A DNA stretch of 64,000 nucleotides from Collinsella aerofaciens (GCF_005845035.1 NZ_SPFO01000010.1:1-64000); one strand, 5' to 3'; shown: positions 1-8,112, counted from the stretch's first letter. Notes: generated by a model from the sequence alone, not told the origin. Translations and numbers: made by a program.

Positions 1-254
1 AAGTCATAGATGCGGGCGTGTTGGCTAAAATGGGTCGGCCGGGATTGGTCAATCTCGGCCGACTATATTTGGCTAAATTATTCCGACGCTAACAGGGAGG
101 GCGAAACGTAACCCAAAGGCCCCGAATTGTTTCCGTTGTTCCCCACGTCGCGATTTTCTATTCAACAGGTGTAGAACATTGCAGCCCTGTTCGTTATTGC
201 CTACGTTTTAGGTTAGATTTTCCTAAGGACAATTGGTTTGTATTGGGGGTCCCT
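1..254. other. Intergenic region with a palindrome
   Basis: No convincing gene is seen. Positions 34-63 form a near-perfect hairpin (GTCGGCC at 34-40 with GGCCGAC at 57-63, and GGATT/AATCT pairing inside). It may be the terminator of a gene lying left of the window, or an operator. The rest is a comparatively AT-rich leader of the nitroreductase-like gene; I found no strong promoter match. Confidence 0.4.
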
Positions 255-926
255 ATGAACGAAGCAGTTCCCGAGGCACCGTCGAGTGTCGAATCGATGG
301 CAGAGCAGGGTTGCGAAAAGCTCGGCTTGGACGCGTTTGATGCGTTGGTTCGCCGCGCCCGCACGTGCCGCCGTTTTGACGAGTCCATGCGCGTGCCGCG
401 CGAGTTTTTGCTCGAGCTGGCGGAGCTGGCGCACCTGACCCCGTGTGGTGCCAATGCTCAGCGTCTTCGTCTTCATGTGGTGAGCGGTGCCGAGGATTGC
501 GCGCGTGTATTTGACGAGCTCGCATGGGCCGGCGCACTTAAGGATTGGCCGGGTCCTGCCGAGGGCGAGCGCCCGACCGGCTACATCGCGATTCTGGCCG
601 AGCGCGCCGTTCCGGGCAAGCCCGCCGCTCCCATTACCGATGTCGACACAGGCATTGCCGCGCAGACGATGATGCTCGCCGCCCGCAGCGCCACGCCCGA
701 GGTGGCAGCCTGCATGTTCAAGGCCTTTACGCCCCATGCGATCGATGCCATGGGGCTCGATAACGACAAGTATGAGCTCAAGCTGATCATGGCCTTTGGC
801 GTTCCGGCCGAGATACAGGTGATCGATGCGATCGATTCCAACCCCGATGGCTCCATCAATTATTGGCGCGACGAGGCACAGGTGCACCACGTACCCAAGC
901 GTTCGCTCGCCGACGTGCTGGTGTAG
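255..926 (+). CDS. Nitroreductase family protein
   Basis: A 223-residue protein of the FMN-dependent nitroreductase fold. The N-terminal part carries the family's arginine-rich segment (RARTCRRF, about residues 34-41) followed by TPCGANAQ, which matches the usual T-P-S-G-x-N-x-Q flavin/NAD(P)H contact region. The C-terminal LIMAFGVPAE resembles the conserved strand that ends in a gatekeeper loop. The family reduces nitro compounds, quinones or flavins in the cytoplasm; the substrate cannot be read from the sequence. I chose ATG 255 over the in-frame TTG at 243 because GGGGG at 245-249 is well placed as its ribosome binding site. It seems to be a single-gene unit; a REP hairpin follows. Confidence 0.8.
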   Translation: MNEAVPEAPSSVESMAEQGCEKLGLDAFDALVRRARTCRRFDESMRVPREFLLELAELAHLTPCGANAQRLRLHVVSGAEDCARVFDELAWAGALKDWPGPAEGERPTGYIAILAERAVPGKPAAPITDVDTGIAAQTMMLAARSATPEVAACMFKAFTPHAIDAMGLDNDKYELKLIMAFGVPAEIQVIDAIDSNPDGSINYWRDEAQVHHVPKRSLADVLV

Positions 927-957
927 TTGAGCGTCACCGCGGTGTGATCCGGCGGTA

Positions 958-994
958 AACCACCACAAAGGTGCCTGTCCCCTTTGCGGTGGTG
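958..994. repeat. REP hairpin family A, copy 1
   Basis: AACCACCACAAAGG pairs with CCTTTGCGGTGGT around a GTGCCTGTCC loop. It is the first of seven copies in this window (also near 32591, 33527, 35115, 35521, 46335 and 47044), and lies between the nitroreductase stop and the next gene's ribosome binding site. Confidence 0.85.
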
Positions 995-1008
995 CGAGAG
1001 GAGGGCGT

Positions 1009-1551
1009 GTGGCAGATTTGTATTTGGTGCGGCATGGGCAGACTGAGCTCAATGTGCAGAATATTTTGCAAGGTGGGCACGATTCGCCGCTTACGGCGCG
1101 CGGGCGCGAGCAGGCGCTGGCGACGCGCGCGGCGTTTGAGGCGCGTGGCGTGACCTTTGACCGTGTGTATTCCTCCCCGTTGGGCCGGGCGCGGCGTACG
1201 GCTGAGCTAATTGCTGGTGAGGGCCGCTCGATAGAGCTGGTCGATGACCTACGCGAGTGGCATTTGGGCTCGCTGGAGGGTACATCAAATCGCGATATGC
1301 CGCCGCAGCCCTGGGGCGATTATCCGGTGGCCTTTGGCGGCGAGTCGGAAGTGCAGCTTCAGTCGCGCATGGTCGCGGCGCTGTCCCGCATCATGGCCAG
1401 GCCGCAGCACGACTGCGTGCTGGCGGTTTCCCACGGCTCAGCCTGCCAGGAGTTTCTTGAGTATGTGACTGGCAGGGGAGAGCTACCCGACAACGGAGCC
1501 GTGCTTCATTTTGGCTATTGCGACGGGGCGTTTTCGCTCCTTGATTGGTAA
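1009..1551 (+). CDS. Histidine phosphatase family protein
   Basis: A 180-residue cytosolic phosphatase of the phosphoglycerate-mutase-like superfamily. The catalytic LVRHGQTELN motif (His9 is phosphorylated) lies at the N-terminus. The second conserved arginine/glutamate region is REWHLGSLEG near residue 83, and the second catalytic histidine lies in AVSHGS near residue 143. It starts with GTG at 1009, behind GAGGAGG. The next gene is a paralogue of the same family starting only 17 bases after the stop, so the pair is probably co-transcribed. The substrate (phosphosugar, phosphoglycerate or cobalamin-type) cannot be assigned. Confidence 0.9.
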   Translation: MADLYLVRHGQTELNVQNILQGGHDSPLTARGREQALATRAAFEARGVTFDRVYSSPLGRARRTAELIAGEGRSIELVDDLREWHLGSLEGTSNRDMPPQPWGDYPVAFGGESEVQLQSRMVAALSRIMARPQHDCVLAVSHGSACQEFLEYVTGRGELPDNGAVLHFGYCDGAFSLLDW

Positions 1552-1568
1552 CGAACGAAAGGACCCCT

Positions 1569-2204
1569 ATGAATAAAGACCTGTATCTGGTTCGTCATGG
1601 GCAGACAATATTCAACCTTAAGCGCATCATTCAGGGTTGGAGTGACTCGCCGCTCACGCAGTTGGGTTGCGACCAGGCGGCGCGCGCCGGCATGTTTTTA
1701 CGTGCGCGCGGCATTGAGCCCGATCATGCCTACACCTCCACGCTTCATCGCACCGAGCAGACTATCGCCAACTTGTGGCCGGGCTTGGCGTACGAGCGCC
1801 TGGACGGCCTGCGTGAGTGGTTCTTTGGCGACTTTGAGGCCGAGCGCGTGATGCTCATGCCCGAGCGCCCGTGGCGCGACTTCTATCGCCAGTTTGGCGG
1901 CGAGGGCCAGATGCAGGTGCGCGAGCGCGTGGTGGCGACGTTGACCGATCTTATGCGTCGCCCGGACCACGAGTGCGTGCTCGCGGTGAGCCACGGCTCG
2001 GCCATCAAGGAGTTTTTGGATCACGTGAGGGGAGCGGCGGCCGACGAGCACGAGCGCGTGCCGGGCAACTGCTCGGTGCTGCACTTTGCGTTTGACGACG
2101 AATCCGACACGTTTGAGCTGGTCGAAGTCTTTACGCAGGAGGATTACGCGCGCGAGCTGGGGCTTGAACCGCTTGTGGCTACTGCAGGTCCGCAGCGCGG
2201 ATAA
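1569..2204 (+). CDS. Histidine phosphatase family protein (tandem paralogue)
   Basis: A 211-residue paralogue of the preceding gene. It shares the N-terminal YLVRHGQT motif (His10), the ...IxQGxxDSPLT segment, a REWFFGDFE region in place of REWHLGSLE, and AVSHGS with the second catalytic histidine. The C-terminus is longer by about 30 residues (ends FTQEDYARELGLEPLV). I chose ATG 1569 with GAAAGGA upstream rather than the TTG at 1545. Side-by-side placement and matching motifs indicate a tandem duplication followed by divergence. Confidence 0.9.
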   Translation: MNKDLYLVRHGQTIFNLKRIIQGWSDSPLTQLGCDQAARAGMFLRARGIEPDHAYTSTLHRTEQTIANLWPGLAYERLDGLREWFFGDFEAERVMLMPERPWRDFYRQFGGEGQMQVRERVVATLTDLMRRPDHECVLAVSHGSAIKEFLDHVRGAAADEHERVPGNCSVLHFAFDDESDTFELVEVFTQEDYARELGLEPLVATAGPQRG

Positions 2205-2334
2205 CGCGAGCGCGGCGGCGCGGGTCGCCGGCATAACTTCTCGACGCAAAAGGGGCGGAGATGCATGTACCTGCTGCATCTCCACCCCCCTGTTTGTTGA
2301 GCTGCCGATTTTTGTGTTGGGCGGTCTGGTCTTG

Positions 2335-3018
2335 CTAGAACCGCGCGACCTGGTGCGTGAACAGACCTGTCGGAACCTGCGGCGCGGCGCCGCTGACCTG
2401 CGCGGCGGGGAAGAGCACGGCAACGGTAAAGTTGAACGGCTCCTTGCCGGTGTACGTTCCGGCGGCACGGGTCTCATCGACCAGCAGCTGCGACGCCCAG
2501 GTCAGAGCGGCGGCGTAGGCGGGGTCGTCGGCCAGTGCCGGCTCCGGTGCTTGGTCGAGCATAGCGCGGATGGCCCCGACGGCGTCCTCGCGCTTGACCT
2601 CCCACGCGCGGTGCGTAATGCCCGCGGGGTCGGTGACGGCGTAGAGCGACGCGCCCTCTTTGGCGGCGCCCAGGATGATATCCATGACGGGCGAGGCCTC
2701 GTAGGCGAGCGACACGGGGCGCGGCTGCACCTTGAGCTCGGCGATTGCGCGCGCGGCGGCGGCCACGTCGGCGCTGGCATCGCCCTTGCCGCCCGCAAGT
2801 ACACTCGTCGGGCAGATCGCCACGACACCCGTCACACGTCCCGGCTCGCCCGAGCATTCGTACACGTAATACGCCGCACCCGGGTCCTTGAGCATCAGGC
2901 CATCGGCAAGGGCACCGCGCAGAGCATCGTTGCCGCTCAGGATGCTGCCCATTGCAGGCAGCGCCTCGAGCACGCGGTCCTGAGCCGGGCGGATGCAGGG
3001 AAACGGAAATGCTTTCAT
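2335..3018 (-). CDS. Short, degenerate DUF1015-like protein
   Basis: A 227-residue protein. The start (FPCIRPAQDRV), the YYVYE...GVVA strand region and the ITHRAWEV segment match the DUF1015 family, whose function is poorly known and whose members are usually around 400 residues. The family's central KxHExT-type segment and the DGHHR motif are missing: where DGHHRY would be expected the sequence reads ADDPAY, and the protein stops after the region that normally reads LPTHR. It is therefore shortened and lacks the family's most conserved residues. It is the last gene of a minus-strand run after the M20 peptidase (40-base gap). DUF1015 genes often sit beside serA/serC in other bacteria, as here. 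Confidence 0.6.
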   Translation of the reverse strand: MKAFPFPCIRPAQDRVLEALPAMGSILSGNDALRGALADGLMLKDPGAAYYVYECSGEPGRVTGVVAICPTSVLAGGKGDASADVAAAARAIAELKVQPRPVSLAYEASPVMDIILGAAKEGASLYAVTDPAGITHRAWEVKREDAVGAIRAMLDQAPEPALADDPAYAAALTWASQLLVDETRAAGTYTGKEPFNFTVAVLFPAAQVSGAAPQVPTGLFTHQVARF

Positions 3019-3057
3019 GGGCGGTCCTAACGCACGAGTCGGTTTGTTCGCGGCTTA

Positions 3058-4278
3058 TTATGCCCCAACTTGCCCATTCGCGTCCCAGAGCACGTTATCG
3101 GCGAGCGCGATGAGCACGTTCTGACAGCGAACGATATCGGCGTGGGGCACATATTCGTTGGGCTTGTGCGCGAGCGCCAACGAGCCGGGGCCGTAGCTCA
3201 TGCAATTGCGGTTACCCGTCTTGCTGGCAATGACGGCGGTATCGGTGTAGCCGGTAAAGAAGCCGACGGTCGTGTCCTCGTCCGTCGTATCGTCTGCTGC
3301 GCGCTTGAGTGCAGCTAGAAGGGGAGAGCTCGGATCGCGCTCGATAGCGGGGCGGTCGCCCGTCACGGTATAGGTGCCGCGGCAACCGGGAACTGCGGCT
3401 TCGGCGACGGCGATGGCCTGCTCTACCATGCGCGTCGCGGCGGCCGTATCGGTCGGCGGGGTCAGACGCATGTCGACCCAGACTTTGGCGCGGTCGGGTA
3501 CGACGTAGGGGCGATATCCGCCCTCGATTTGGCCAAACGTGATGGTCGAAGGCCCCAGCTCATCGTGCGCGGGCAGCGCCATAAACGCGCGACGGAGCGA
3601 ACACACGACCTCGGCCATGGCGGCGACGGCATCCGCGCCCTTCCAGGGCTGGCTCGCATGCGCCGTCACGCCAGTCATTTCAATTTCGAACCACGTACGC
3701 CCCTTGTGCGCCACCTGGATCTGTCCGTCGGTGGGCTCGGTGTCCAGCACCCATTCACGCGAGCCGACCCAGCCAGCATCGATCGCGGCCTCTGAGCCAC
3801 GCATAAAATCTTCCTCGTCGACCGAGCAGATGAGCGAAAAGCCGCGGCGGGGCAGCGCGCCATCCGCCACCACGTGCTCGAGCGTATGGACCAGTGCGGC
3901 AATGGCGCAGGCCAGGCCACCCTTCATATCGCAGGCACCGCGGCCGTAGAGTTTGCCGTCGCGCACGACCGCCCCGAGCGGCGTAATGTCCGCATCCCAG
4001 CCGTCGCCCAGCGTAACGGTATCCATATGGCAGATATAGACGAGTCGCGGCTCGTCGCTTTGGCCCGGCACGGTGACCATTAGATTGCGGCGTCCGGGGA
4101 GTACTTCGTGCTCTGCAATCTGCACGGCATCGAGTACCGGATGGCTCAGCTGCGCCAACCGTTCCTCAACCAACGCTTTGATATAGCGTTCAATCTCGCC
4201 CTCATACGCACCTGGGTCGGAACTGTCGATCCGCACGAGCCCTTGCGTAAGCCGCCAAGCAAAATCTGTATCAACCAT
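3058..4278 (-). CDS. M20 family metallopeptidase (ArgE/DapE/CPG2-like)
   Basis: A 406-residue dizinc amidohydrolase. Metal and catalytic residues are visible: HMD at residues 84-86, D117 in GRGACDMKGG, the EE pair at 155-156 (SVDEED), E181 in LDTEPTD, and a late histidine in LALAHKPNEY. Between them lies the dimerisation domain typical of the family. Members remove acyl or amino-acid groups from small substrates (succinyl-diaminopimelate, acetylornithine, dipeptides); the exact substrate is not assignable. I chose ATG 4278 (GAGG upstream on the minus strand) because the extra 49 codons of the longest frame run through the serA terminator. It is followed by the DUF1015-like gene. Confidence 0.85.
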   Translation of the reverse strand: MVDTDFAWRLTQGLVRIDSSDPGAYEGEIERYIKALVEERLAQLSHPVLDAVQIAEHEVLPGRRNLMVTVPGQSDEPRLVYICHMDTVTLGDGWDADITPLGAVVRDGKLYGRGACDMKGGLACAIAALVHTLEHVVADGALPRRGFSLICSVDEEDFMRGSEAAIDAGWVGSREWVLDTEPTDGQIQVAHKGRTWFEIEMTGVTAHASQPWKGADAVAAMAEVVCSLRRAFMALPAHDELGPSTITFGQIEGGYRPYVVPDRAKVWVDMRLTPPTDTAAATRMVEQAIAVAEAAVPGCRGTYTVTGDRPAIERDPSSPLLAALKRAADDTTDEDTTVGFFTGYTDTAVIASKTGNRNCMSYGPGSLALAHKPNEYVPHADIVRCQNVLIALADNVLWDANGQVGA

Positions 4279-4356
4279 AGGCACCTCACAGATAGTTAGG
4301 TCAACATACAGATTGTATGCCAAGAAGCGGCTCGGTGCATTTAATGGAGGGCTCAC

Positions 4357-4393
4357 AAAAACGGGGACGCCTCTCGTGCGAAAGGCGCCCCCG
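4357..4393 (-). terminator. Rho-independent terminator after serA
   Basis: Read on the minus strand, GGGGGCGCC...GGCGTCCCC forms a strong stem with a short loop and is followed directly by GTTTTTG. It lies 60 bases past the serA stop and upstream of the M20 peptidase, separating the two transcripts. Confidence 0.8.
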
Positions 4394-4455
4394 CGGGCAT
4401 TCAATGTCAGCGACGGGCAGGCCACATGGGGAACTGCCCGTCAGATCAGCCGGCG

Positions 4456-5619
4456 CTATTTAATCACGCGTACGCGATACATCGACGGAATCTGCTTGAG
4501 CGCCTCGATCGTGCTGCTGTTCAGGTGCTCGTCGGTGTCGAACATGGTGTAGGCGTTCTCGCCGGCGGACTCGTTGGTCATGCGCTGCACGTTGGCGTTG
4601 TCCTTGGCCAGGATGGCTGTGATCTGGCCGATCATGTTGGGCACGTTGGCATGCAGGCAGGCGATGCGGCTCGCGGCGCGCGCCTTGCCCATGCTGCAGG
4701 CGGGGTAGTTGACACTGTGCGCGATGTTACCGTTCTCCAGGTAATCCTTGAGCTCGCTGATGGCCATGTCGGCGCAGTTGGCCTCGGCCTCGCCGGTGCC
4801 TGCGCCCGAGTGCGTGGTGATAAACGTATTGGGCATCTTGACCGTCTTGGGTGTGGCAAAGTCGCAGCTAAACCAGCTCAGCTTGCCCTCGCGCAGGGCG
4901 GCGTCGACGGCGTCCTCATCGATGATAGTCTCGCGCGCGTAGTTAATCAGCACGGCGTTGGGCGCCAACAGGTCGATCTGCTCGGTGCTGATCATGCCGA
5001 TGGTGTCGGCCTTGCTGGGCACGTGCACGGTGAGGTAGTCGCAGCCGCGGCACAGGTCCTCGAGCGTGCCCACGCGCTGCACCTCGCGGCTCAGCACCCA
5101 CGCGTGCTCGACGGAAATGAACGGGTCGTAGCCATAGACGTCCATTCCCAGATCGACGCAGGCGTTGGCGACCTTGGAGCCCACGTTGCCCAGGCCGATG
5201 ACGCCGATGCGCTTGCCCTTGAGCTCGCGGCCCACAAAGGCCTTCTTGGCCTTCTCGGCATCGACCTGAATCTCGGGGTCGTCGGCGTTGTCGCGCACCC
5301 AGTTCATCGACTGCACCACGCCGCGGCTCGAAAGCACCAGCATGCCCAGGACGAGCTCCTTGACGGCGTTGCTGTTGGCGCCGGGGGAGTTAAAGACGAC
5401 GACGCCCTTCTTGGCGTACTCCTCGACGGGGATGTTGTTGACGCCGGCGCCGCAGCGGGCGATGGCGCGGATGCCCTCGGGCAGCTCGTAGCCGTGCAGG
5501 TCAGTCGAGCGCATCAGGATGGCGTCGGCCTCTTCGGCGGTGCTCACAAATTCGTAGCCCTCGCCAAACTCGACTTTGCCGTCTTTGGTAATGTCGTCGA
5601 TGGTCTTAATCTTGCGCAT
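4456..5619 (-). CDS. serA: D-3-phosphoglycerate dehydrogenase
   Basis: A 387-residue enzyme for the first committed step of serine synthesis, oxidising 3-phosphoglycerate to 3-phosphohydroxypyruvate with NAD+. The D-2-hydroxyacid dehydrogenase fold is clear: the nucleotide-binding GLGNVG at residues 142-147 (Rossmann part about 100-280), an active-site arginine near 229 (NYARE; most relatives have ARG), and H270 in THSGAGT. The C-terminal ~75 residues form an ACT domain (NVPNMIGQITAIL...), the usual site of serine feedback. The size fits the short ACT-bearing SerA type. It lies 68 bases after serC on the same strand, a two-gene serine operon. Confidence 0.92.
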   Translation of the reverse strand: MRKIKTIDDITKDGKVEFGEGYEFVSTAEEADAILMRSTDLHGYELPEGIRAIARCGAGVNNIPVEEYAKKGVVVFNSPGANSNAVKELVLGMLVLSSRGVVQSMNWVRDNADDPEIQVDAEKAKKAFVGRELKGKRIGVIGLGNVGSKVANACVDLGMDVYGYDPFISVEHAWVLSREVQRVGTLEDLCRGCDYLTVHVPSKADTIGMISTEQIDLLAPNAVLINYARETIIDEDAVDAALREGKLSWFSCDFATPKTVKMPNTFITTHSGAGTGEAEANCADMAISELKDYLENGNIAHSVNYPACSMGKARAASRIACLHANVPNMIGQITAILAKDNANVQRMTNESAGENAYTMFDTDEHLNSSTIEALKQIPSMYRVRVIK

Positions 5620-5687
5620 GAAAAACTCCTTAGCGGGTTTGTTAAAACAAGTGGTTTGAAGTGGCTGGTCGGCCCGCGTGTTGCGGG

Positions 5688-6812
5688 CTAGTTAGATCGC
5701 GGACTCAAACTATGCTGCGCTTCGAAGTCCTTCATGTACGAGGCCAGTGCCTGCACGTTTTCCATGGTTACGGCGTTGTAGACGCTGGCGCGCATGCCGC
5801 CCACCAGGCGATGGCCCTTGACGTTTTGAATCTGGTGCTCGGCCGCGCCTGCGACAAAGGCCGCGTCAAGCTCGGCGTCGCCGGTGCGGAAGGTGACGTT
5901 GGCGATGGAGCGGCTGTCGGCCTGCGTGGTGCCATGGAACAGCTCGCTGTTCTCGAGCAGGTCGTAGAGCAGATTGGCCTTGGCCCAGTTGCGCTCGGCC
6001 ATGGCTGCGAGTCCGCCGGTCTCCTCGACCCAGTGGAACACCTTGCCGCACACGTAGATGCCAAAGGTGTTGGGCGTGTTGAGCATGGAGCCCTTGGCGG
6101 CCTGGGTCTTAAGGTCTAGATACTGCGGCGTCTGCGCAAAGGCGGGGCCATCGGCGATAAGGTCGTCGCGCACGATAACCACGGTCACGCCTGCGGCACC
6201 GGCGTTTTTCTGCGCGCCGGCATAGATGAGCCCGTAGCGCTCGACGTCGAGCGGCTGCGACAGGAAGCAGCTCGAGACGTCGGCGACCAGCGGCACGTCG
6301 CCGCAATCGGGCAGCTCGTGGAACATGGTGCCAAAGATGGTGTTGTTCTGGCAGATGTAGACGTAGTCGAGCCCGTCGCCCGCGGCCTCGGCGGCAATGC
6401 GCGCGTTGATGTCGGCCATGTTGGGAATGCGGTCGAAGTTGGTGTCCTCGGAGCTCGCGAGCAGCACGGCCTCGCCGTACTTGGCGGCTTCCTTGTATGC
6501 CTTGTTGGCAAAGTTGCCGGTCACGACGTAGCCGGCGCGACCGCGGCGCATGAGGTTCATCGGGATGCCCGCGAACTGCAACGTGGCGCCGCCCTGCAAA
6601 AACAGGACGCGGTAGTTATCGGGGATGTTCAGCAGACGGCGTAGGGTTGCCTCTGCGTCGTCGATGATCTGCTGGTACATGCTAGATCGATGACTCATCT
6701 CGAGCACGGACATGCCGCAACCGCGGTAGTCCATCATCTCGTCGGCGATCTCGGCGAGCACGCTTGTGGGCAGTGCGGCCGGGCCAGCTGAGAAGTTGTG
6801 CACACGTGCCAT
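5688..6812 (-). CDS. serC: Phosphoserine aminotransferase
   Basis: A 374-residue class V PLP-dependent aminotransferase. It converts 3-phosphohydroxypyruvate and glutamate to phosphoserine and 2-oxoglutarate. It begins with the typical HNFSAGPAALP, has LFLQGGATLQF, and AGAQKNAGAAG carries the PLP-binding lysine (K202). RLVGGMRASVYNA near the C-terminus is also diagnostic. Length is close to the usual 360-375. It is the first gene of the serC-serA unit; the start ATG 6812 has AGGGGGAA upstream. No phosphoserine phosphatase gene is seen nearby. Confidence 0.95.
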   Translation of the reverse strand: MARVHNFSAGPAALPTSVLAEIADEMMDYRGCGMSVLEMSHRSSMYQQIIDDAEATLRRLLNIPDNYRVLFLQGGATLQFAGIPMNLMRRGRAGYVVTGNFANKAYKEAAKYGEAVLLASSEDTNFDRIPNMADINARIAAEAAGDGLDYVYICQNNTIFGTMFHELPDCGDVPLVADVSSCFLSQPLDVERYGLIYAGAQKNAGAAGVTVVIVRDDLIADGPAFAQTPQYLDLKTQAAKGSMLNTPNTFGIYVCGKVFHWVEETGGLAAMAERNWAKANLLYDLLENSELFHGTTQADSRSIANVTFRTGDAELDAAFVAGAAEHQIQNVKGHRLVGGMRASVYNAVTMENVQALASYMKDFEAQHSLSPRSN

Positions 6813-6945
6813 CTTCTAGTTCCCCCTCGTGGTCGTTTGGACGTTCGGGATACTTTAGCACAGTGGAGCGCCAGGCGCGACCGCATCACGGTAAAACTCG
6901 AGTGCGCTGCTATGATTTACAGGATGGTTACATGGGGGGATGACC

Positions 6946-7119
6946 TTACCTGATGGCTCGCATCCGATCTGCCTCAGCTTTTGCTTGTTTCCAGGGGCGC
7001 ACACGACCGTTGGTGAGGTCGTCGTAACCATGAGCGATGGTACGTTGAATGTGATCTTCGCGTTCCTGAATGGTAGTTAGTGCGCGCGTCTGATCAGAAA
7101 TAGGCTTTACGACAGGCAT
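6946..7119 (-). CDS. Small antitoxin-like protein (Phd/RelB type), orphan
   Basis: A 57-residue protein starting MPVVKPISDQTRAL, which resembles the N-terminus of Phd/RelB-type antitoxins (PVVKPISDLR...). The rest is charged and helical (EREDHIQRTIAHGYDDL). I prefer ATG 7119 over the in-frame ATG 24 bases upstream because GGAG precedes it at good distance. No toxin gene is visible on either side: serC lies 133 bases downstream and the BREX operon diverges upstream. It may be a remnant antitoxin or a free-standing regulator. The family assignment is tentative. Confidence 0.5.
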   Translation of the reverse strand: MPVVKPISDQTRALTTIQEREDHIQRTIAHGYDDLTNGRVRPWKQAKAEADRMRAIR

Positions 7120-7143
7120 ACGAAACTCCTTACATAGAAGCAT

Positions 7144-7426
7144 ATGTATAACTCTATGTTGAATATAGCGGAGGGTGGCGTTGGGCGTGTGCGTGCCTGC
7201 ATTCGTAAGCGCGGTTGTCTGGCAAGTGTGATTTGGGGCGACCTCGTTAAAGTTTCTAAGCTGCGAAAATGACCGTTAACCGGATTAAATTTTGTTGCTC
7301 AACATTTGACACTCTGGGCGTGGTAACTTTTTTACCAACAGGTATGATTATTGTCATGTGCGCCGCGCCTGCCTGCCGGGTTGCGGCGCACTTGTGACAG
7401 CCTTTGACACCCTTGGAGCGTGTACT
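7144..7426. other. BREX operon upstream region
   Basis: No gene is seen. It contains a TTGACA box at 7306-7311 without a convincing -10 partner (17 bases on the sequence is TTTTTA), a GGTAA/TTACC inverted repeat at 7322-7336, and a 9-bp perfect inverted repeat at 7357-7390. A second TTGACA at 7404-7409 is too close to the start codons to be useful. I cannot assign the promoter with confidence. Confidence 0.4.
7357..7390. promoter_or_regulatory. 9-bp perfect inverted repeat upstream of brxA
   Basis: GTGCGCCGC at the left pairs exactly with GCGGCGCAC at the right across a 16-base spacer, about 40 bases before the brxA ribosome binding site. No T-run follows, so it is not a simple terminator. 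It could be an operator or a 5'-leader hairpin of the BREX transcript. Confidence 0.45.
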
Positions 7427-7451
7427 GTGGATGTAACCACAAAAAGCGTTC

Positions 7452-7461
7452 GGGGGGGGGG
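7452..7461 (+). repeat. Poly-G tract (G10) at the brxA start
   Basis: Ten consecutive G residues; the last G is the first base of the GTG that opens the brxA frame. Such tracts change length by slipped-strand mispairing. GGAG at 7415-7418 sits 8 bases before a GTG at 7427. With ten G this GTG frame ends at a TGA about 20 codons on, but with nine G (or twelve) it continues into brxA as MDVTTKSVRGGVLTREQF. This is the layout expected of a translational on/off switch. Confidence 0.7.
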
Positions 7462-8111
7462 TGCTCACCCGCGAGCAATTCCTCCCGCATGAGATGCGCA
7501 TCGTCGCTGCCCTTCGTATGCAGGGCGCAAGCGACGAGCAGGTCATTGTACGCGTAAAGAGCGAGAACCTCTTTCAATATCCCACGGAGCGCATGGTCGC
7601 CAACCGCGCAACCGTGTGCCTTCGCCGCCTTGACGCCATGGTGCCCACGGACGCCGTATGCGCCGCGCGCGGCATCGACCCCAAAACCGCCGTCGAGGCT
7701 GCGTCATCCCTAACCGGGCTCATGGCATCCGGCGCTCCCACGCAGGCGGACCAGGCCATCTTCTACAGCATGATCTGCCGCTACGATATCGTGCGCGAGC
7801 TCGTGCTCGTCGAGGTAGGGGAGCGCCTACAAAACTTCGATTATGCCTTTACGGCGGTTGACCTCAACGCCTTTATGACACGCTTTACCACGGAGTATCC
7901 GGACGCGGCCCGCTGGACTGAGGCCACGGTCATGCGTATTAAGGGCTCGCTCCGCCAGACGCTCCGCCATGCCGGCCTTATCGGCGAGGGCCAGGGCCCG
8001 GAGTCCGAGCGCCTGTCACCACTCTTCCTCGATTCCGATGTCGAGCGAGCCTTGGTTCAGCTGGGCGAGCAGTCGCTTATCGCGGCCCTTACCGGCAGGG
8101 CGGTGATGTAG
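7461..8111 (+). CDS. brxA: BREX protein BrxA (DUF1819)
   Basis: A 216-residue protein matching BrxA: a helical start with F-L-x-x-E-x-R-I-V-A-A-L, then GASDEQVIVRVKSENLFQYPTER and RRLDAM. BrxA is a small DNA-binding component of type 1 BREX phage defence. The assigned start is GTG 7461, directly behind the poly-G tract, and has no proper Shine-Dalgarno other than the Gs. BrxA relatives usually have around 20 residues before the conserved glutamate, more than this start gives; the GTG at 7427 would supply them if one G were lost. The tract may therefore set whether brxA is translated well. brxB follows after one base. Confidence 0.85.
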   Translation: MLTREQFLPHEMRIVAALRMQGASDEQVIVRVKSENLFQYPTERMVANRATVCLRRLDAMVPTDAVCAARGIDPKTAVEAASSLTGLMASGAPTQADQAIFYSMICRYDIVRELVLVEVGERLQNFDYAFTAVDLNAFMTRFTTEYPDAARWTEATVMRIKGSLRQTLRHAGLIGEGQGPESERLSPLFLDSDVERALVQLGEQSLIAALTGRAVM

Positions 8112-8112
8112 C

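Noticed and set aside
7420..7426. GTG at 7420 as an alternative brxA leader start
   Set aside because: It lies only one base from the GGAG box, too close for initiation; the GTG at 7427 is properly spaced.
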